A stretch of DNA of 64,000 nt from CAZSMC01 sp964607755. Lineage in GTDB: Bacteria > Zhuqueibacterota > Zhuqueibacteria > Residuimicrobiales > Krinioviventaceae. The stretch covers positions 50,627 to 114,626 of the forward strand of contig CAZSMC010000005.1 in assembly GCA_964607755.1 (NCBI GenBank), in the 5' to 3' direction. Below the pieces are notes generated by a model. That model did not search any database. It was given only the letters and a program-made list of their open reading frames with translations, and was not told where the DNA came from. Of the stretch, positions 8,926 through 18,008 are shown piece after piece (position 1 is the stretch's first letter; each line of letters starts with the position of its first letter). A program made the translations under genes and the position numbers.

Positions 8926-9381
8926 TTATTCTTCGTCTTCACTTTCCTCGGTAGCTTTCTTTTTACCTTCTTCCTTTTCAGCGCGTTTACGCCGTTTCTT
9001 TTCTATTTTTTCAGCCTGTGCACCTTCATAACCGACCAGTTCAAAAATCGCCAGGGGCGCATTATCACCTTTTCGGTTGCCAAGTTTTATAATGCGGGTA
9101 TAGCCTCCTGGCCGGTCTGCATATTTGGGTGCAATTTCTTCAAAAAGCTCTTTAACAAGCGTTTTATCTCTGACGGTTTTTAAGACCTGCCGCCGGGCAG
9201 CCACATCACCGCGCTTGGCGAATGTAATGAGCCGCTCTACAACACCTCGAGCTTCTTTTGCCTTGGGTGTTGTTGTGACAATCTGTTTATGCTCGATGAG
9301 TGATGACGCCAGATTTGCCATTAACGCTTTACGGTGACTGGCCGTGCGACCTAATTTTCGTCCTGATTTTAAGTGTCTCAT
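8926..9381 (-). CDS. rplQ: 50S ribosomal protein L17
   Basis: Large-subunit protein near the peptide exit tunnel. The N-terminus MRHLKSGRKLGRTASHRKA is the canonical L17 signature. At 151 aa it is longer than the usual 115-130 because of a highly charged tail of about 30 residues (Lys/Arg-rich, then EESEDEE). It is the last gene of the alpha operon, 44 nt after rpoA and followed by a strong terminator. Confidence 0.97.
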   Translation of the reverse strand: MRHLKSGRKLGRTASHRKALMANLASSLIEHKQIVTTTPKAKEARGVVERLITFAKRGDVAARRQVLKTVRDKTLVKELFEEIAPKYADRPGGYTRIIKLGNRKGDNAPLAIFELVGYEGAQAEKIEKKRRKRAEKEEGKKKATEESEDEE

Positions 9382-9425
9382 TCTCTGTTCCTTATCCTCT
9401 TACATTGTGCCCGCAATATATCTCG

Positions 9426-10412
9426 CTATTCTTCTTTCTTTTTCAAGTATTTGTCCACATCCATGCCAAAGTGCAGGCCTTTTTCTTCGAGAATCTTATT
9501 CAATTCATTCAGAGATTTTCGGCCAAAATTGCGGAACTTGAGCATTTCCTGTTCATCACGTTTTACAAGGTCTGCAATGTTATTAATATTCGCAGCAGTT
9601 AGACAGTTATGAGAACGAACAGAAAGTTCCAGTTCATCCACACTCATCTGCAGCAGTTTTCGAATCCGCGCCATCTCTTCGTCTTCTTCCGGTTCTTCTT
9701 CTTCTTCAGGTTCAACGTCAAAACCGATGAACAACTGGATGTGATCCCGTAATATTTTGCCTGCGTGACTCAGTGCATCGTCAGGTGTTAATGTACCATC
9801 TGTGTGAATTTCCAGGATCAGTTTTTCATAATCCGTACGCTGCCCCACGCGGGTATTTTCGACATCGTAGGTTACCCGAGTCACCGGTGTAAAGATGGAA
9901 TCAATCGGAACCATGCCAATCGGCATATCCTGCAATTTATTCTCCTCAGCCGGCACATACCCTCTACCGCGGTCGATGCGAATTTCTATCTGAAAGTCTG
10001 CATCTTCGTTCAAGGTGGCAATATGTTGATCCGGATTGAGGACTTCAAATTCACTTGATCCGGCCTGAATATCACCTGCCTTGAATTCACGCGGACCTTT
10101 GAGTTCGAGTAAAACCCTGTCTGGTTTTGGATTTATTGTTTTCACCCGAACTTGTTTAAGATTAAGAATAATTTCAGCCACATCTTCCAACACACCTGGG
10201 ATTGTCGAGAATTCGTGAAGAATTCCATCGACTTTGAACATGGTGATAGCTGCACCGGGAATAGAGGACAGCAAAACGCGTCGCAAGGAATTCCCGATGG
10301 TGGTGCCAAAACCACGTTCCAGGGGTTGAACAATAAATCTGCCAAAAGTATTGGTATAGCTCGACTCTTCGAGTTCAATACTTTCGGGCATTTGAAAATT
10401 GGGCAATGCCAT
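9426..10412 (-). CDS. rpoA: DNA-directed RNA polymerase subunit alpha
   Basis: Scaffold for RNA polymerase assembly and contact point for activators and UP elements. The N-terminal domain carries ERGFGTTIGNSLRRVLLSSIPGAA (dimer and beta contacts). An acidic linker (EPEEEEEPEEDEE) at about residues 231-243 leads to the C-terminal domain with the NCLTAANINNIADLV and FRNFGRKSLNELNKILEEKGLHFGM helix-hairpin-helix segments. The 328 aa length is standard. It lies between rpsD and rplQ as in the classic alpha operon. Confidence 0.98.
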   Translation of the reverse strand: MALPNFQMPESIELEESSYTNTFGRFIVQPLERGFGTTIGNSLRRVLLSSIPGAAITMFKVDGILHEFSTIPGVLEDVAEIILNLKQVRVKTINPKPDRVLLELKGPREFKAGDIQAGSSEFEVLNPDQHIATLNEDADFQIEIRIDRGRGYVPAEENKLQDMPIGMVPIDSIFTPVTRVTYDVENTRVGQRTDYEKLILEIHTDGTLTPDDALSHAGKILRDHIQLFIGFDVEPEEEEEPEEDEEMARIRKLLQMSVDELELSVRSHNCLTAANINNIADLVKRDEQEMLKFRNFGRKSLNELNKILEEKGLHFGMDVDKYLKKKEE

Positions 10413-10441
10413 ATATATCTCTCCAACGCTTTTTTTAAATA

Positions 10442-11068
10442 TTATTTTGAATAAAGCTCGACAACCAACAATTCGTTGAAATTGACCGGAATTTCATCCC
10501 GGCTTGGCACTTGCAATAACTGGCCCCGCATTTTTGCTTTATCCAATTTGAGCCATGAAACCATCTTGCCTTCGCGCACTCGCTTCATCGAGTCGTGAAT
10601 AACATCCAGTTGCCGGCTTTTGTCCACAACCTGGATTTCATCGCCAGCTTTAATCTGAATGGATGGAATATTTACGCGTTTTCCATTCAACATAAAGTGG
10701 CGGTGACTGACAAGTTGTCGGGCTGCGGCTCTGGACGGAGCCATGCCAAGTCGAAAAACGACGTTATCCAATCGGCATTCCAGCATCTTAAGCAAATTTT
10801 CACCCGTAATGCCTTTTGCCCGATCAGCTTTTTCAAAGTAAAAATGGAATTGTCTTTCCATTAGTCCATACAGTCGTTTAATTTTTTGCTTCTCGCGAAG
10901 CTGAATTGCATATTCTGACTGTTTGAAACGCCGTCGTTGGCCATGCTGACCAGGAGCATACCCTTTTCGTTCAAATGTACATTTTGTTACGCATTTTGAA
11001 CCTTTCAAAAAGAGCTTTACTCCTTCTCGACGACATATTTTACAAACAGGACCAGTATATCTTGCCAT
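10442..11068 (-). CDS. rpsD: 30S ribosomal protein S4
   Basis: Primary 16S rRNA-binding protein of the 5' domain, 208 aa from MARYTGPVCKICRREG. I start at 11068 because GGAGG precedes that ATG and upstream codons lack family sequence. The four cysteines CKIC...C...C near residues 9-31 make this the zinc-binding C+ form. The S4 RNA-binding domain is RLDNVVFRLGMAPSRAAARQLVSHRHFMLNG. A 71-nt gap separates it from rpsK, longer than its neighbours' gaps; S4 autoregulates its operon in some bacteria, but no leader pseudoknot was worked out here. Confidence 0.97.
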   Translation of the reverse strand: MARYTGPVCKICRREGVKLFLKGSKCVTKCTFERKGYAPGQHGQRRRFKQSEYAIQLREKQKIKRLYGLMERQFHFYFEKADRAKGITGENLLKMLECRLDNVVFRLGMAPSRAAARQLVSHRHFMLNGKRVNIPSIQIKAGDEIQVVDKSRQLDVIHDSMKRVREGKMVSWLKLDKAKMRGQLLQVPSRDEIPVNFNELLVVELYSK

Positions 11069-11139
11069 AGAAAGTAGCCTCCGAATAAAACAGCTCAAGC
11101 TGTGGGTTTATATCATCATAGAGTATCATTATTGAGCGA

Positions 11140-11532
11140 TTACACACGACGTCTTTTCGGTGGACGACAACCGTTATGCGGAATTGGCGTCACATCACGA
11201 ATAGCTGTGATCTCCAATCCGGCTGCTTGCAGCGAACGCACTGCAGCCTCGCGACCAGAACCAGGTCCTTTGACGTTGACTTCAACGCGTTTCAAACCGA
11301 GGTCCATGGCTTCTTTTGCCGCATTTTCTGCTGCAACCTGTGCGGCAAAAGGCGTGCTTTTTCTGGAGCCTTTAAATCCGCACCGGCCGGCAGTCGACCA
11401 GGAAATAACGTTGCCATAAATATCACTTATTGTGACGTTGCTGTTATTAAAAGTAACCTTGATATGAGCAACACCATTTGCCTCAACTTTTTCTCTTTTT
11501 TTCGCAGTTCGAGATTTTCGTTTTGGACTCAA
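11140..11532 (-). CDS. rpsK: 30S ribosomal protein S11
   Basis: Platform protein of the small subunit near the mRNA exit. The family core is GVAHIKVTFNNSNVTISD, with the C-terminal signature DVTPIPHNGCRPPKRRRV. 130 aa is normal. It follows rpsM by 30 nt in the standard rpsM-rpsK-rpsD order. Confidence 0.98.
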   Translation of the reverse strand: MSPKRKSRTAKKREKVEANGVAHIKVTFNNSNVTISDIYGNVISWSTAGRCGFKGSRKSTPFAAQVAAENAAKEAMDLGLKRVEVNVKGPGSGREAAVRSLQAAGLEITAIRDVTPIPHNGCRPPKRRRV

Positions 11533-11562
11533 CTGACACCTCGTCTCTTTAAAACCAATTGG

Positions 11563-11934
11563 TTATTTCTTTCGAACACTTGCTGACCGGCTTTTTCTGC
11601 CACGCACTGTTTTCGCATTAGTATGCGTACGTTGACCACGTGCAGGTAATTTGCGACGATGACGAATCCCGCGATAACAGCCGATATCCATCAAGCGCTT
11701 TATGTTCATCTGAACTTCACTTCGCAAAGCACCTTCAACTTTATAGTTTTCAGTGATCTCGTCGCGGATTTTAGCGATTTGTTCAGCCGAAACATCCTGA
11801 ACCCGCAGCTCAGGATCAACGCCGGTCTTTTTAATAATTTTTCTTGCCGAAGAGTGCCCGATGCCTGTAATGTAGGTCAGAGCAATTTCAATGCGTTTGT
11901 CTCTCGGCAAATCAACACCAGATATACGAGCCAA
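11563..11934 (-). CDS. rpsM: 30S ribosomal protein S13
   Basis: Head protein of the small subunit that contacts P-site tRNA and bridges to the large subunit. ARISGVDLPRDKRIEIALTYI, the GIRHRRKLPARGQRT segment and the basic C-terminal tail RGRKSRSASVRKK are diagnostic. 123 aa is normal. It lies 25 nt after rpmJ. Confidence 0.98.
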   Translation of the reverse strand: MARISGVDLPRDKRIEIALTYITGIGHSSARKIIKKTGVDPELRVQDVSAEQIAKIRDEITENYKVEGALRSEVQMNIKRLMDIGCYRGIRHRRKLPARGQRTHTNAKTVRGRKSRSASVRKK

Positions 11935-11959
11935 AATATTCTCCTTTAGCTGTTAAAAT

Positions 11960-12076
11960 CTATCCCTGACGTTGTTTATGTCGTGGATTTCGTTTACAAA
12001 TAATTCGAACGACACCGTTTCGCCGAATGACTTTACAGTGTCCGCATTTCTTTTTTACAGATGCTCGAACTTTCAT
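11960..12076 (-). CDS. rpmJ: 50S ribosomal protein L36
   Basis: Small zinc-binding large-subunit protein of 38 aa, beginning MKVRASVKKKCGHCKVIRR and ending PRHKQRQG. Zinc ligands are C11, C14, C27 and H33, so it is the C+ form. It lies between infA and rpsM, its standard place in the spc/alpha gene order. Confidence 0.97.
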   Translation of the reverse strand: MKVRASVKKKCGHCKVIRRNGVVRIICKRNPRHKQRQG

Positions 12077-12106
12077 GATTCTTTTTCCTGTCAGAAATTC
12101 AATAGA

Positions 12107-12325
12107 TTACTTGTACCGGTACGTAATGCGACCGCGGCTCAAATCATAGGGCGATAGTTCGACAGATACTTTATCGCCTGGCAATATTTTGATGAAATGC
12201 ATTCGCATTTTACCGGAAATGTGTGCCAACACTTTGTGGCCATTTTCGAGCTCAACGCGAAACGTCGCATTTGGCAATGTCTCTAAAATTGTACCGTCTA
12301 CTTTGATTGTATCTTCTTTTGCCAT
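12107..12325 (-). CDS. infA: Translation initiation factor IF-1
   Basis: OB-fold factor that occupies the A site during initiation. The 72-aa protein begins MAKEDTIKVDGTILETLPNA and ends DLSRGRITYRYK, both canonical. It follows map by 2 nt, so translation is probably coupled. Confidence 0.98.
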   Translation of the reverse strand: MAKEDTIKVDGTILETLPNATFRVELENGHKVLAHISGKMRMHFIKILPGDKVSVELSPYDLSRGRITYRYK

Positions 12326-12327
12326 AA

Positions 12328-13077
12328 TTATAATCCGGCTGTTAAAATATCAGCTTGTCCATTTCTTACCACAATGTCATGTTCAAAATGGGCAGAAGGT
12401 AAACCGTCTTCTGTCACAACTGTCCACCCATCTTTTTGCGTGCGAACCTGAAACGTGCCCGCATTTATCATAGGTTCAATAGCTAAAACCATTCCTGCCT
12501 TTAATCGCGGCCCGGTGTGCGGCTGTCCGTAATTCTTGATTTGCGGCTCTTCGTGCATCTTTGTGCCGATACCGTGACCAACCAAATCTCTGACCACTGA
12601 GAATCCAAGCTTTTCCACATGTGATTGAACAGCGTGCCCGATATCTCCGAGCCGGTTACCTTCTCTTGCCGCGTCAATCGCTGCGTCGAGAGCTTCTTTT
12701 GTTGCTTTCATCAGCAGTTCTTTTTGTTCAGAAATCTCGCCAACCTTGAACGTTTTTGCTGCATCGCCGAAATAGTTATCCAGTTCCACGCCAACGTCAA
12801 CACTGACAATATCGCCTTCTTTCAGTTTATATTTTCCCGGTATTCCATGAACCACCTGCTCATTGATAGAGATACAGATATTTTTTGGATAACCGAGAAA
12901 GCCTTTGAACGCTGGCCGAGCGCCTTTCGAGTAGATTAAATCCGCAATTTCTTCATCCAGCTCGTCGGTTTGTAATCCGGCTTGTATTCTCGATTCTGCT
13001 AATTTTAATGCCTCGACAACGATCTGGGCGCTTTTTCGCAATTTCTCAATTTCACGGGCATTTCGAATAGCGATCAT
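12328..13077 (-). CDS. map: Methionine aminopeptidase, type I
   Basis: Removes the N-terminal Met of new proteins using a two-metal centre. Visible ligand and active-site segments are VVHGIPG (His), DVGVELDNYFGDAAKTF (two Asp), GHGIGTKMHEEP (His), AIEPMIN (Glu) and VVTEDGLPSAHFEHD (Glu). The 249 aa length is normal for the short bacterial type. The ATG overlaps the adk stop by 1 nt. Confidence 0.97.
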   Translation of the reverse strand: MIAIRNAREIEKLRKSAQIVVEALKLAESRIQAGLQTDELDEEIADLIYSKGARPAFKGFLGYPKNICISINEQVVHGIPGKYKLKEGDIVSVDVGVELDNYFGDAAKTFKVGEISEQKELLMKATKEALDAAIDAAREGNRLGDIGHAVQSHVEKLGFSVVRDLVGHGIGTKMHEEPQIKNYGQPHTGPRLKAGMVLAIEPMINAGTFQVRTQKDGWTVVTEDGLPSAHFEHDIVVRNGQADILTAGL

Positions 13078-13730
13078 TAGCTAGCGGATAATTTTTCATA
13101 CAAGTCAAACAAATCCTGTCTGACTTTTTTTACTTCTTGAGAGCCGTCCAGAGTATACAACTTGCCTTGTTTTTGATAGTAATTTTTGAGCGGTTCAGTT
13201 TTTTCGCGGTATACTTTTAACCGATTCCGCACAGTTTCTTCTTTATCATCGTCTCTCTGAATGACCTCTCCTCCGCAAATCCGGCATTTGTTATCCTGCG
13301 GCGGCGGATCTGTTATCATATTATAATTGTAACCACATTTACTGCATGTCCGGCGGCTGGTTAACCGCCGCACAATCTCATCTTCTGCAACATCAAAATA
13401 AATGACAGCATCAATGCCGTCTTTGCCTTTTAAAAGAACGTCCAACTCTTCGGCTTGTTTGATGGTTCGCGGAAATCCATCCAGGATATAGCCGTTTTCA
13501 CAATCCGGTTGATTAAGACGTTGTTCGATCAAACCGATAATAATATCATCGGAAACCAGGCCGCCAGATTCCATAATCGATTTTGCTTTTTTACCGAGCT
13601 CTGTGCCCTCTGAAACAGCTTTTCTCAAAATATCTCCAGTAGAAATCTGGGGAATGTTGTATTCTTCTGACAGCACTGAAGCCTGTGTGCCCTTGCCGGT
13701 TCCTGGTGCTCCTAAAAATATTAAACGCAT
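13077..13730 (-). CDS. adk: Adenylate kinase
   Basis: Catalyses ATP + AMP = 2 ADP. The P-loop is GAPGTGKGTQA at residues 7-17, with DGFPRTIKQAEEL for the AMP site. The LID domain carries four cysteines (CSKCGYNYN and CRIC), a structural zinc site found in many but not all adenylate kinases. 217 aa is the long form. It follows secY by 21 nt, as in many spc operons. Confidence 0.97.
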   Translation of the reverse strand: MRLIFLGAPGTGKGTQASVLSEEYNIPQISTGDILRKAVSEGTELGKKAKSIMESGGLVSDDIIIGLIEQRLNQPDCENGYILDGFPRTIKQAEELDVLLKGKDGIDAVIYFDVAEDEIVRRLTSRRTCSKCGYNYNMITDPPPQDNKCRICGGEVIQRDDDKEETVRNRLKVYREKTEPLKNYYQKQGKLYTLDGSQEVKKVRQDLFDLYEKLSAS

Positions 13731-13751
13731 AATTCAGCGATCCTTTCCATC

Positions 13752-15083
13752 CTAAAACCGTTTTCGTCCTTGAATCTTTCCGCCTTTCATAAATCCTTCA
13801 TAATGCCGCATGAGCAAGTGCGACTCGACTTGCTGCAGCGTATCCAGAGCCACACCGACGATAATTAGCAACGACGTGCCGCCGTAAAAACTTGTAAAAT
13901 TATAAGATACGCCGGTAATACTTGCCAAAACCCACGGTAATATGGCGATAAAAGCAAGCATAATCGAGCCTGGCAGGGTAATACGGGTTAAAATATTATC
14001 GATAAACTCAGAGGTACGTTTTCCGGGTCGAACACCGGGAATAAACCCACCCTGCTTTTTCATATTATCAGCCACGTCAACAGGATTAAAAGCAATAGCC
14101 GTATAAAAATAGGTAAAAAACACAATCATTAATCCGTATATCAACCAGTACACCCACGATGAATAATCAAACGCACGGGTGACGCCCATCCAAAATGCGC
14201 TGTCCGGGAAAAATGTAGCAATAGTTTGAGGGACAAACAAAATGGACTGCGCGAAAATGATTGGCATAACGCCGGCAGTATTTACACGCAAGGGAATGTG
14301 CGTGCTTTGCCCGCCATAAATTTTTCGGCCGATAACCCTTTTGGCATATTGAACCGGAATTTTTCGAGTCCCTTGCGTCAAAGCGACCGTTCCGGCAACG
14401 GTGATCACAAACACAACCACCAGAGCGATTTCCGTAAGCAATGTCCGGTTTCCGCTGGCAACTTGTTGAACTTCATCGATAACCGAATTTGGCATCCGGG
14501 CAATAATCCCGGCAAAAATTAACAAAGAGATACCGTTCCCAATCCCCCGTTCAGTGATCATTTCGCCAAGCCACATAATGAGCACCGTACCGGAAGTCAG
14601 CGTAAGGACAGTTAGCAGCCGGAATCCCATTCCAGGAGAAGGCACCACCAATTGACCAGTTGCAGTAGAACCGATGCGTTCCAGAAAGATACTCACACCC
14701 CAGGACTGCATAGCAGCAATACCGACTGTCCCGTACCGGGTAATTTGAGTAATTTTTTTTCGTCCTTGCTCGCCTTCTTTTTGCAGTTTCTGGATATAAG
14801 GAAGAACAGCACCGAGCAACTGGATAATAATAGATGCGGAAATGTAAGGCATAATACCCAGAGCAAAAACCGTTGCTCGTCTGAAAGCGCCTCCGGCGAA
14901 CAAGTCGTAAAGGCCTAAAAGTCCGCGTTGCGACTGTTCAAAATATTCGATTAAAGCTTGAGCATTGACACCGGGAGCGGGAATATGTCCGCCAATTCTG
15001 TAAACCACAATGATCATGAACGTGAACAGGATCTTTCGCTTTAGTTCCGGAATCTTGAAAATGCTCTGGACTTGTTGCATCAT
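13752..15083 (-). CDS. secY: Preprotein translocase subunit SecY
   Basis: Channel-forming subunit of the Sec translocon in the inner membrane. 443 aa with ten predicted membrane segments. RIGGHIPAPGVN, the GGAFRRATVFALGIMPYI plug/TM2 region and the VQYAKRVIGRKIYGGQSTHIPLRVN cytoplasmic loop are standard. The start overlaps the rplO stop by 4 nt. The partner secE lies about 25 kb upstream at 39979. Confidence 0.98.
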   Translation of the reverse strand: MMQQVQSIFKIPELKRKILFTFMIIVVYRIGGHIPAPGVNAQALIEYFEQSQRGLLGLYDLFAGGAFRRATVFALGIMPYISASIIIQLLGAVLPYIQKLQKEGEQGRKKITQITRYGTVGIAAMQSWGVSIFLERIGSTATGQLVVPSPGMGFRLLTVLTLTSGTVLIMWLGEMITERGIGNGISLLIFAGIIARMPNSVIDEVQQVASGNRTLLTEIALVVVFVITVAGTVALTQGTRKIPVQYAKRVIGRKIYGGQSTHIPLRVNTAGVMPIIFAQSILFVPQTIATFFPDSAFWMGVTRAFDYSSWVYWLIYGLMIVFFTYFYTAIAFNPVDVADNMKKQGGFIPGVRPGKRTSEFIDNILTRITLPGSIMLAFIAILPWVLASITGVSYNFTSFYGGTSLLIIVGVALDTLQQVESHLLMRHYEGFMKGGKIQGRKRF

Positions 15084-15514
15084 AATGTGTTTGTCCTCCC
15101 GCCGGCGACCTCTATTTTTTCAACAGCAGATTTGCTGAATGCGTTGGCAGAAACATTGACTTGTTTTGTGATTTCACCGTCTCCTAAAACCTTGACCGGA
15201 CCGCCATTTTTGCGGACCAAACCACGTTCGCGTAAAACATCGAGCGTGATCTCTTTAACATCTGCGACTTTTTCCAAATCACTTACGTTAATAACCTGAT
15301 ATTCCACACGGTTTCTATTTTTAAATCCGCGCTTGGGAACACGGCGAATAAGAGGCATTTGGCCACCTTCGAACCAGAGTCTTCTTTTTGCTCCGGAGCG
15401 GGATCGCTGTCCTTTGTGGCCGCGTCCGGATGTTTTTCCGCGCGCGCCGCCGCGCCCGACACGTTTGGCATCTTTTCGTGATCCCGGCGCTCTTTTTAGT
15501 TGAGATAAATCCAT
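15080..15514 (-). CDS. rplO: 50S ribosomal protein L15
   Basis: Late-assembly large-subunit protein. The Gly/Arg-rich N-terminus (GRGGARGKTSGRGHKGQRSR) and the GGQMPLIRRVPKRGF segment are characteristic. 144 aa is normal. It lies between rpmD and secY. Confidence 0.97.
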   Translation of the reverse strand: MDLSQLKRAPGSRKDAKRVGRGGARGKTSGRGHKGQRSRSGAKRRLWFEGGQMPLIRRVPKRGFKNRNRVEYQVINVSDLEKVADVKEITLDVLRERGLVRKNGGPVKVLGDGEITKQVNVSANAFSKSAVEKIEVAGGRTNTL

Positions 15515-15546
15515 TTTCGCCTCAATTCTAACTCGTTATATTAACT

Positions 15547-15741
15547 CTAAACTTCTTCAACTTTAAGCAGATGAGATACTTTATTGATCATCCCGCGAAT
15601 AACCGGCGTATCGGCATGTTCCACGGTTTGATTGATCTTTCGCAAACCTAGAGCTTCGACATTGGCTTTTAAACTCTTTTGTTGGCCAATGGTGCTCCGC
15701 TGAAGCGTGATTCTTAACTTTTTTACTTTTTTCTTTGCCAT
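15547..15741 (-). CDS. rpmD: 50S ribosomal protein L30
   Basis: 64-aa large-subunit protein. LRITLQRSTIGQQKSLKANVEALGLRKINQTV matches the L30 ferredoxin-like fold, and VIRGMINKVSHLLKVEEV closes the protein. It lies between rpsE and rplO. L30 is missing from some lineages; it is present here. Confidence 0.95.
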   Translation of the reverse strand: MAKKKVKKLRITLQRSTIGQQKSLKANVEALGLRKINQTVEHADTPVIRGMINKVSHLLKVEEV

Positions 15742-15763
15742 TACAAAAATTCCCGATGACTAG

Positions 15764-16312
15764 TTATTCGGACTCTGCTTCCTTGTGTTTGGGTTCGGTA
15801 TTGAACACGCGCATGACAGACATTTGCCGTTTACGAGCGACAGATTCAGCATCCATGAGATTTTCCAGAGCCACCATTGTCGCCTTGACGACGTTATGTG
15901 GATTATTCGAACCACGATTCTTAGTCAACACATCGCGAACGCCAACAGCTTCCAGAATGGCTCGAACAGGACCTCCGGCAATGACACCTGTACCAGGAGA
16001 AGCAGGTTTGAGGAAAACTCGTCCGGCACCGTGTTTACCTTCGATCTCATGAGTAATTGTACCATTGATAATGGGAACGCGTATGAGATTTTTTTTGGCA
16101 GCATCGGCGCCCTTTGAGATACAATTTGCCACTTCGTTTGCCTTGCCCAGTCCGACACCGACAATGCCGTTTCCGTCACCCACTACGACAATGGCATTGA
16201 AACTGAAACGGCGTCCGCCTTTAACCACTTTGGCAACCCGGTTGACATGTACAACATTCTCAGCGAGCTCAAGTTCGTTCGGATTTATTCGTTGCCTGTT
16301 TTTTTTATTCAT
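15764..16312 (-). CDS. rpsE: 30S ribosomal protein S5
   Basis: Small-subunit protein at the mRNA entry and decoding-accuracy region. RVAKVVKGGRRFSFNAIVVVGDGNG is the N-terminal double-stranded-RNA-binding-like domain. GTGVIAGGPVRAILEAVGV and KNRGSNNPHNVVKATM form the C-terminal domain. 182 aa, slightly long because of a charged C-terminal tail. Confidence 0.98.
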   Translation of the reverse strand: MNKKNRQRINPNELELAENVVHVNRVAKVVKGGRRFSFNAIVVVGDGNGIVGVGLGKANEVANCISKGADAAKKNLIRVPIINGTITHEIEGKHGAGRVFLKPASPGTGVIAGGPVRAILEAVGVRDVLTKNRGSNNPHNVVKATMVALENLMDAESVARKRQMSVMRVFNTEPKHKEAESE

Positions 16313-16347
16313 TTGTCACCTTTATATCAATCTAACTTTTAACACCC

Positions 16348-16722
16348 TTACAACTCTAAACCGCCTTCACGGGCACCTTCTGCAAACGCTTTGACCCGGC
16401 CGTGGTATCGATAGCCTGCCCGGTCGAAAACCACTTTATCAATTTTCTTTTCTTTTGCCACTTTGGCCAATAGATTACCGGCAATTTTGGCTTGTTCCAC
16501 TTTCGATTCAGCCTTTTCAATATCCTTTTTAATACTCAAAGACAGCGTGGAAGCCGCGGCTAGAGTTTCGCCTTTCAGATCATTGACAATCTGCCCGTAA
16601 ATAGCTTTATTGCTTCGATAGACAACGAGCCTTAGCCGCTCTTGAGTGCCGCTTACTTTTTTGCGAATGTGCCTCCGGCGACGCTCCCGGGCAATTTTTT
16701 TCGAAATTACTTTCACTGCCAT
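16348..16722 (-). CDS. rplR: 50S ribosomal protein L18
   Basis: 5S rRNA-binding protein of the central protuberance, 124 aa. RRRRHIRKKVSGTQERLRLVVYRSNKAIYGQIVND and the C-terminal FDRAGYRYHGRVKAFAEGARE are diagnostic. Standard place between rplF and rpsE. Confidence 0.98.
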   Translation of the reverse strand: MAVKVISKKIARERRRRHIRKKVSGTQERLRLVVYRSNKAIYGQIVNDLKGETLAAASTLSLSIKKDIEKAESKVEQAKIAGNLLAKVAKEKKIDKVVFDRAGYRYHGRVKAFAEGAREGGLEL

Positions 16723-16761
16723 AATATTATCTCAACCATCAATTTTTGGATGTTTTGTGAA

Positions 16762-17295
16762 TTAAGCGCTCTTACCTGCTTTCTTTCGGACATACTCGTC
16801 CACATAGCGCAAACCTTTTCCTTTGTATGGTTCTGGTGGGCGCAAGGAGCGTATTTTAGCTGCCACCTGTCCGACCAGTTGTTTGTCCGCACCGCGTACA
16901 ATGATAATGTTGTTGCCTTCGGTGGCGAACTCTATTCCTTCCGGCGCTTTGAAAATAGTATCGTGTGAATAACCGATCGACAGAAACAGGTTTTTTCCCT
17001 GAACTTCGGCGCGGAACCCGACACCGGTCAGTTGCAGTCTTTTTTCATAGCCTTGACTCACACCCTGTACGATGTTTGCGATCAGTGCTCTGTACAATCC
17101 GTGCAAAGCACGATGTTTCTTTTCATCTGAAGGTCGAAGTACCTGAATTGATCCTTCTTTTTGCTTTACTTCGATGCTCGGATCAACCGTGACAGACAAC
17201 TCGCCTTTGGGGCCAGTTGCCGTAACCACATTATTTTTGACGTCCAAGGTGACGCCTTCTGGTATTTCGACCGGTAGTTTTCCAACTCGTGACAC
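16762..17295 (-). CDS. rplF: 50S ribosomal protein L6
   Basis: Large-subunit protein near the factor-binding site, with two similar halves. MSRVGKLPVEIPEGV opens it and PEPYKGKGLRYVDEYVRKKAGK closes it. The 177 aa length is normal. It lies between rpsH and rplR. Confidence 0.98.
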   Translation of the reverse strand: MSRVGKLPVEIPEGVTLDVKNNVVTATGPKGELSVTVDPSIEVKQKEGSIQVLRPSDEKKHRALHGLYRALIANIVQGVSQGYEKRLQLTGVGFRAEVQGKNLFLSIGYSHDTIFKAPEGIEFATEGNNIIIVRGADKQLVGQVAAKIRSLRPPEPYKGKGLRYVDEYVRKKAGKSA

Positions 17296-17327
17296 AGTAA
17301 ACTCCTAAATGAATCAGATCCTTTTGC

Positions 17328-17726
17328 TTACCAAACGTAACACAGAATTTCGCCACCCACACCGCGACGACGCGCTTCTTGACCGGTCATAATGCCCTGG
17401 GAAGTAGTCAGTATCGAAATACCCAAATTATTGAAAACCCGGGGAATACTGTCTTTTTTTACATACTGTCGCAGTCCTGGGCAACTTGCGCGATTGAGAC
17501 CGGAAATAATGCAGTTTTCGTCGTCATTATATTTCAAATAAATACGAATGATCGACTGTTTATTATCTTCGATCACAATATGATTGTCAATATAGTGCTC
17601 TTCCTGCAAGATTCTGGTAATTTCTTTCTTTAAATTCGATGCAGGAATGTCGACTTTTTTATGCTTTGCCCGAGTCGCATTTCTAATCCGAGTCAAGTAG
17701 TCTGCGATGGGATCAGTTTTTGACAT
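17328..17726 (-). CDS. rpsH: 30S ribosomal protein S8
   Basis: Central-domain 16S rRNA-binding protein, 132 aa. MSKTDPIADYLTRIRNATRAKHKKVDIP and the C-terminal ILTTSQGIMTGQEARRRGVGGEILCYVW match the family. In E. coli S8 represses the spc operon by binding mRNA near rplE; no such site was examined here. A 68-nt gap separates it from rpsN. Confidence 0.98.
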   Translation of the reverse strand: MSKTDPIADYLTRIRNATRAKHKKVDIPASNLKKEITRILQEEHYIDNHIVIEDNKQSIIRIYLKYNDDENCIISGLNRASCPGLRQYVKKDSIPRVFNNLGISILTTSQGIMTGQEARRRGVGGEILCYVW

Positions 17727-17794
17727 TTATTATTCTCCCTAACAACCCTTAACAGAATACAGTTTGTTAATTGGTATAATTTATAAAGTGCTTG

Positions 17795-17980
17795 TTACCA
17801 GCTTGATTTTACAAGTCCGGGTATTTTGCCTTCCAACGCCAATTCTCGTAAACAGATACGGCACACACCGAACTTGCGATAATACCCGCGTGCTCGACCG
17901 CATCGCGAGCATCTGTTATATTTTCGTACTTTAAATTTCGGTTCTTGTTTTGCCTTGTAAATTAACGCTTTTTTAGCCAA
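17795..17980 (-). CDS. rpsN: 30S ribosomal protein S14, zinc-binding type
   Basis: 61-aa short S14 with two CxxC pairs (CSRCGRARGYYRKFGVCRIC), the zinc-binding C+ type. It assembles in the 30S head. It lies between rplE and rpsH, as usual. Confidence 0.98.
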   Translation of the reverse strand: MAKKALIYKAKQEPKFKVRKYNRCSRCGRARGYYRKFGVCRICLRELALEGKIPGLVKSSW

Positions 17981-18008
17981 GAGAACTCCTTGCTATTTTA
18001 ACGAATGA

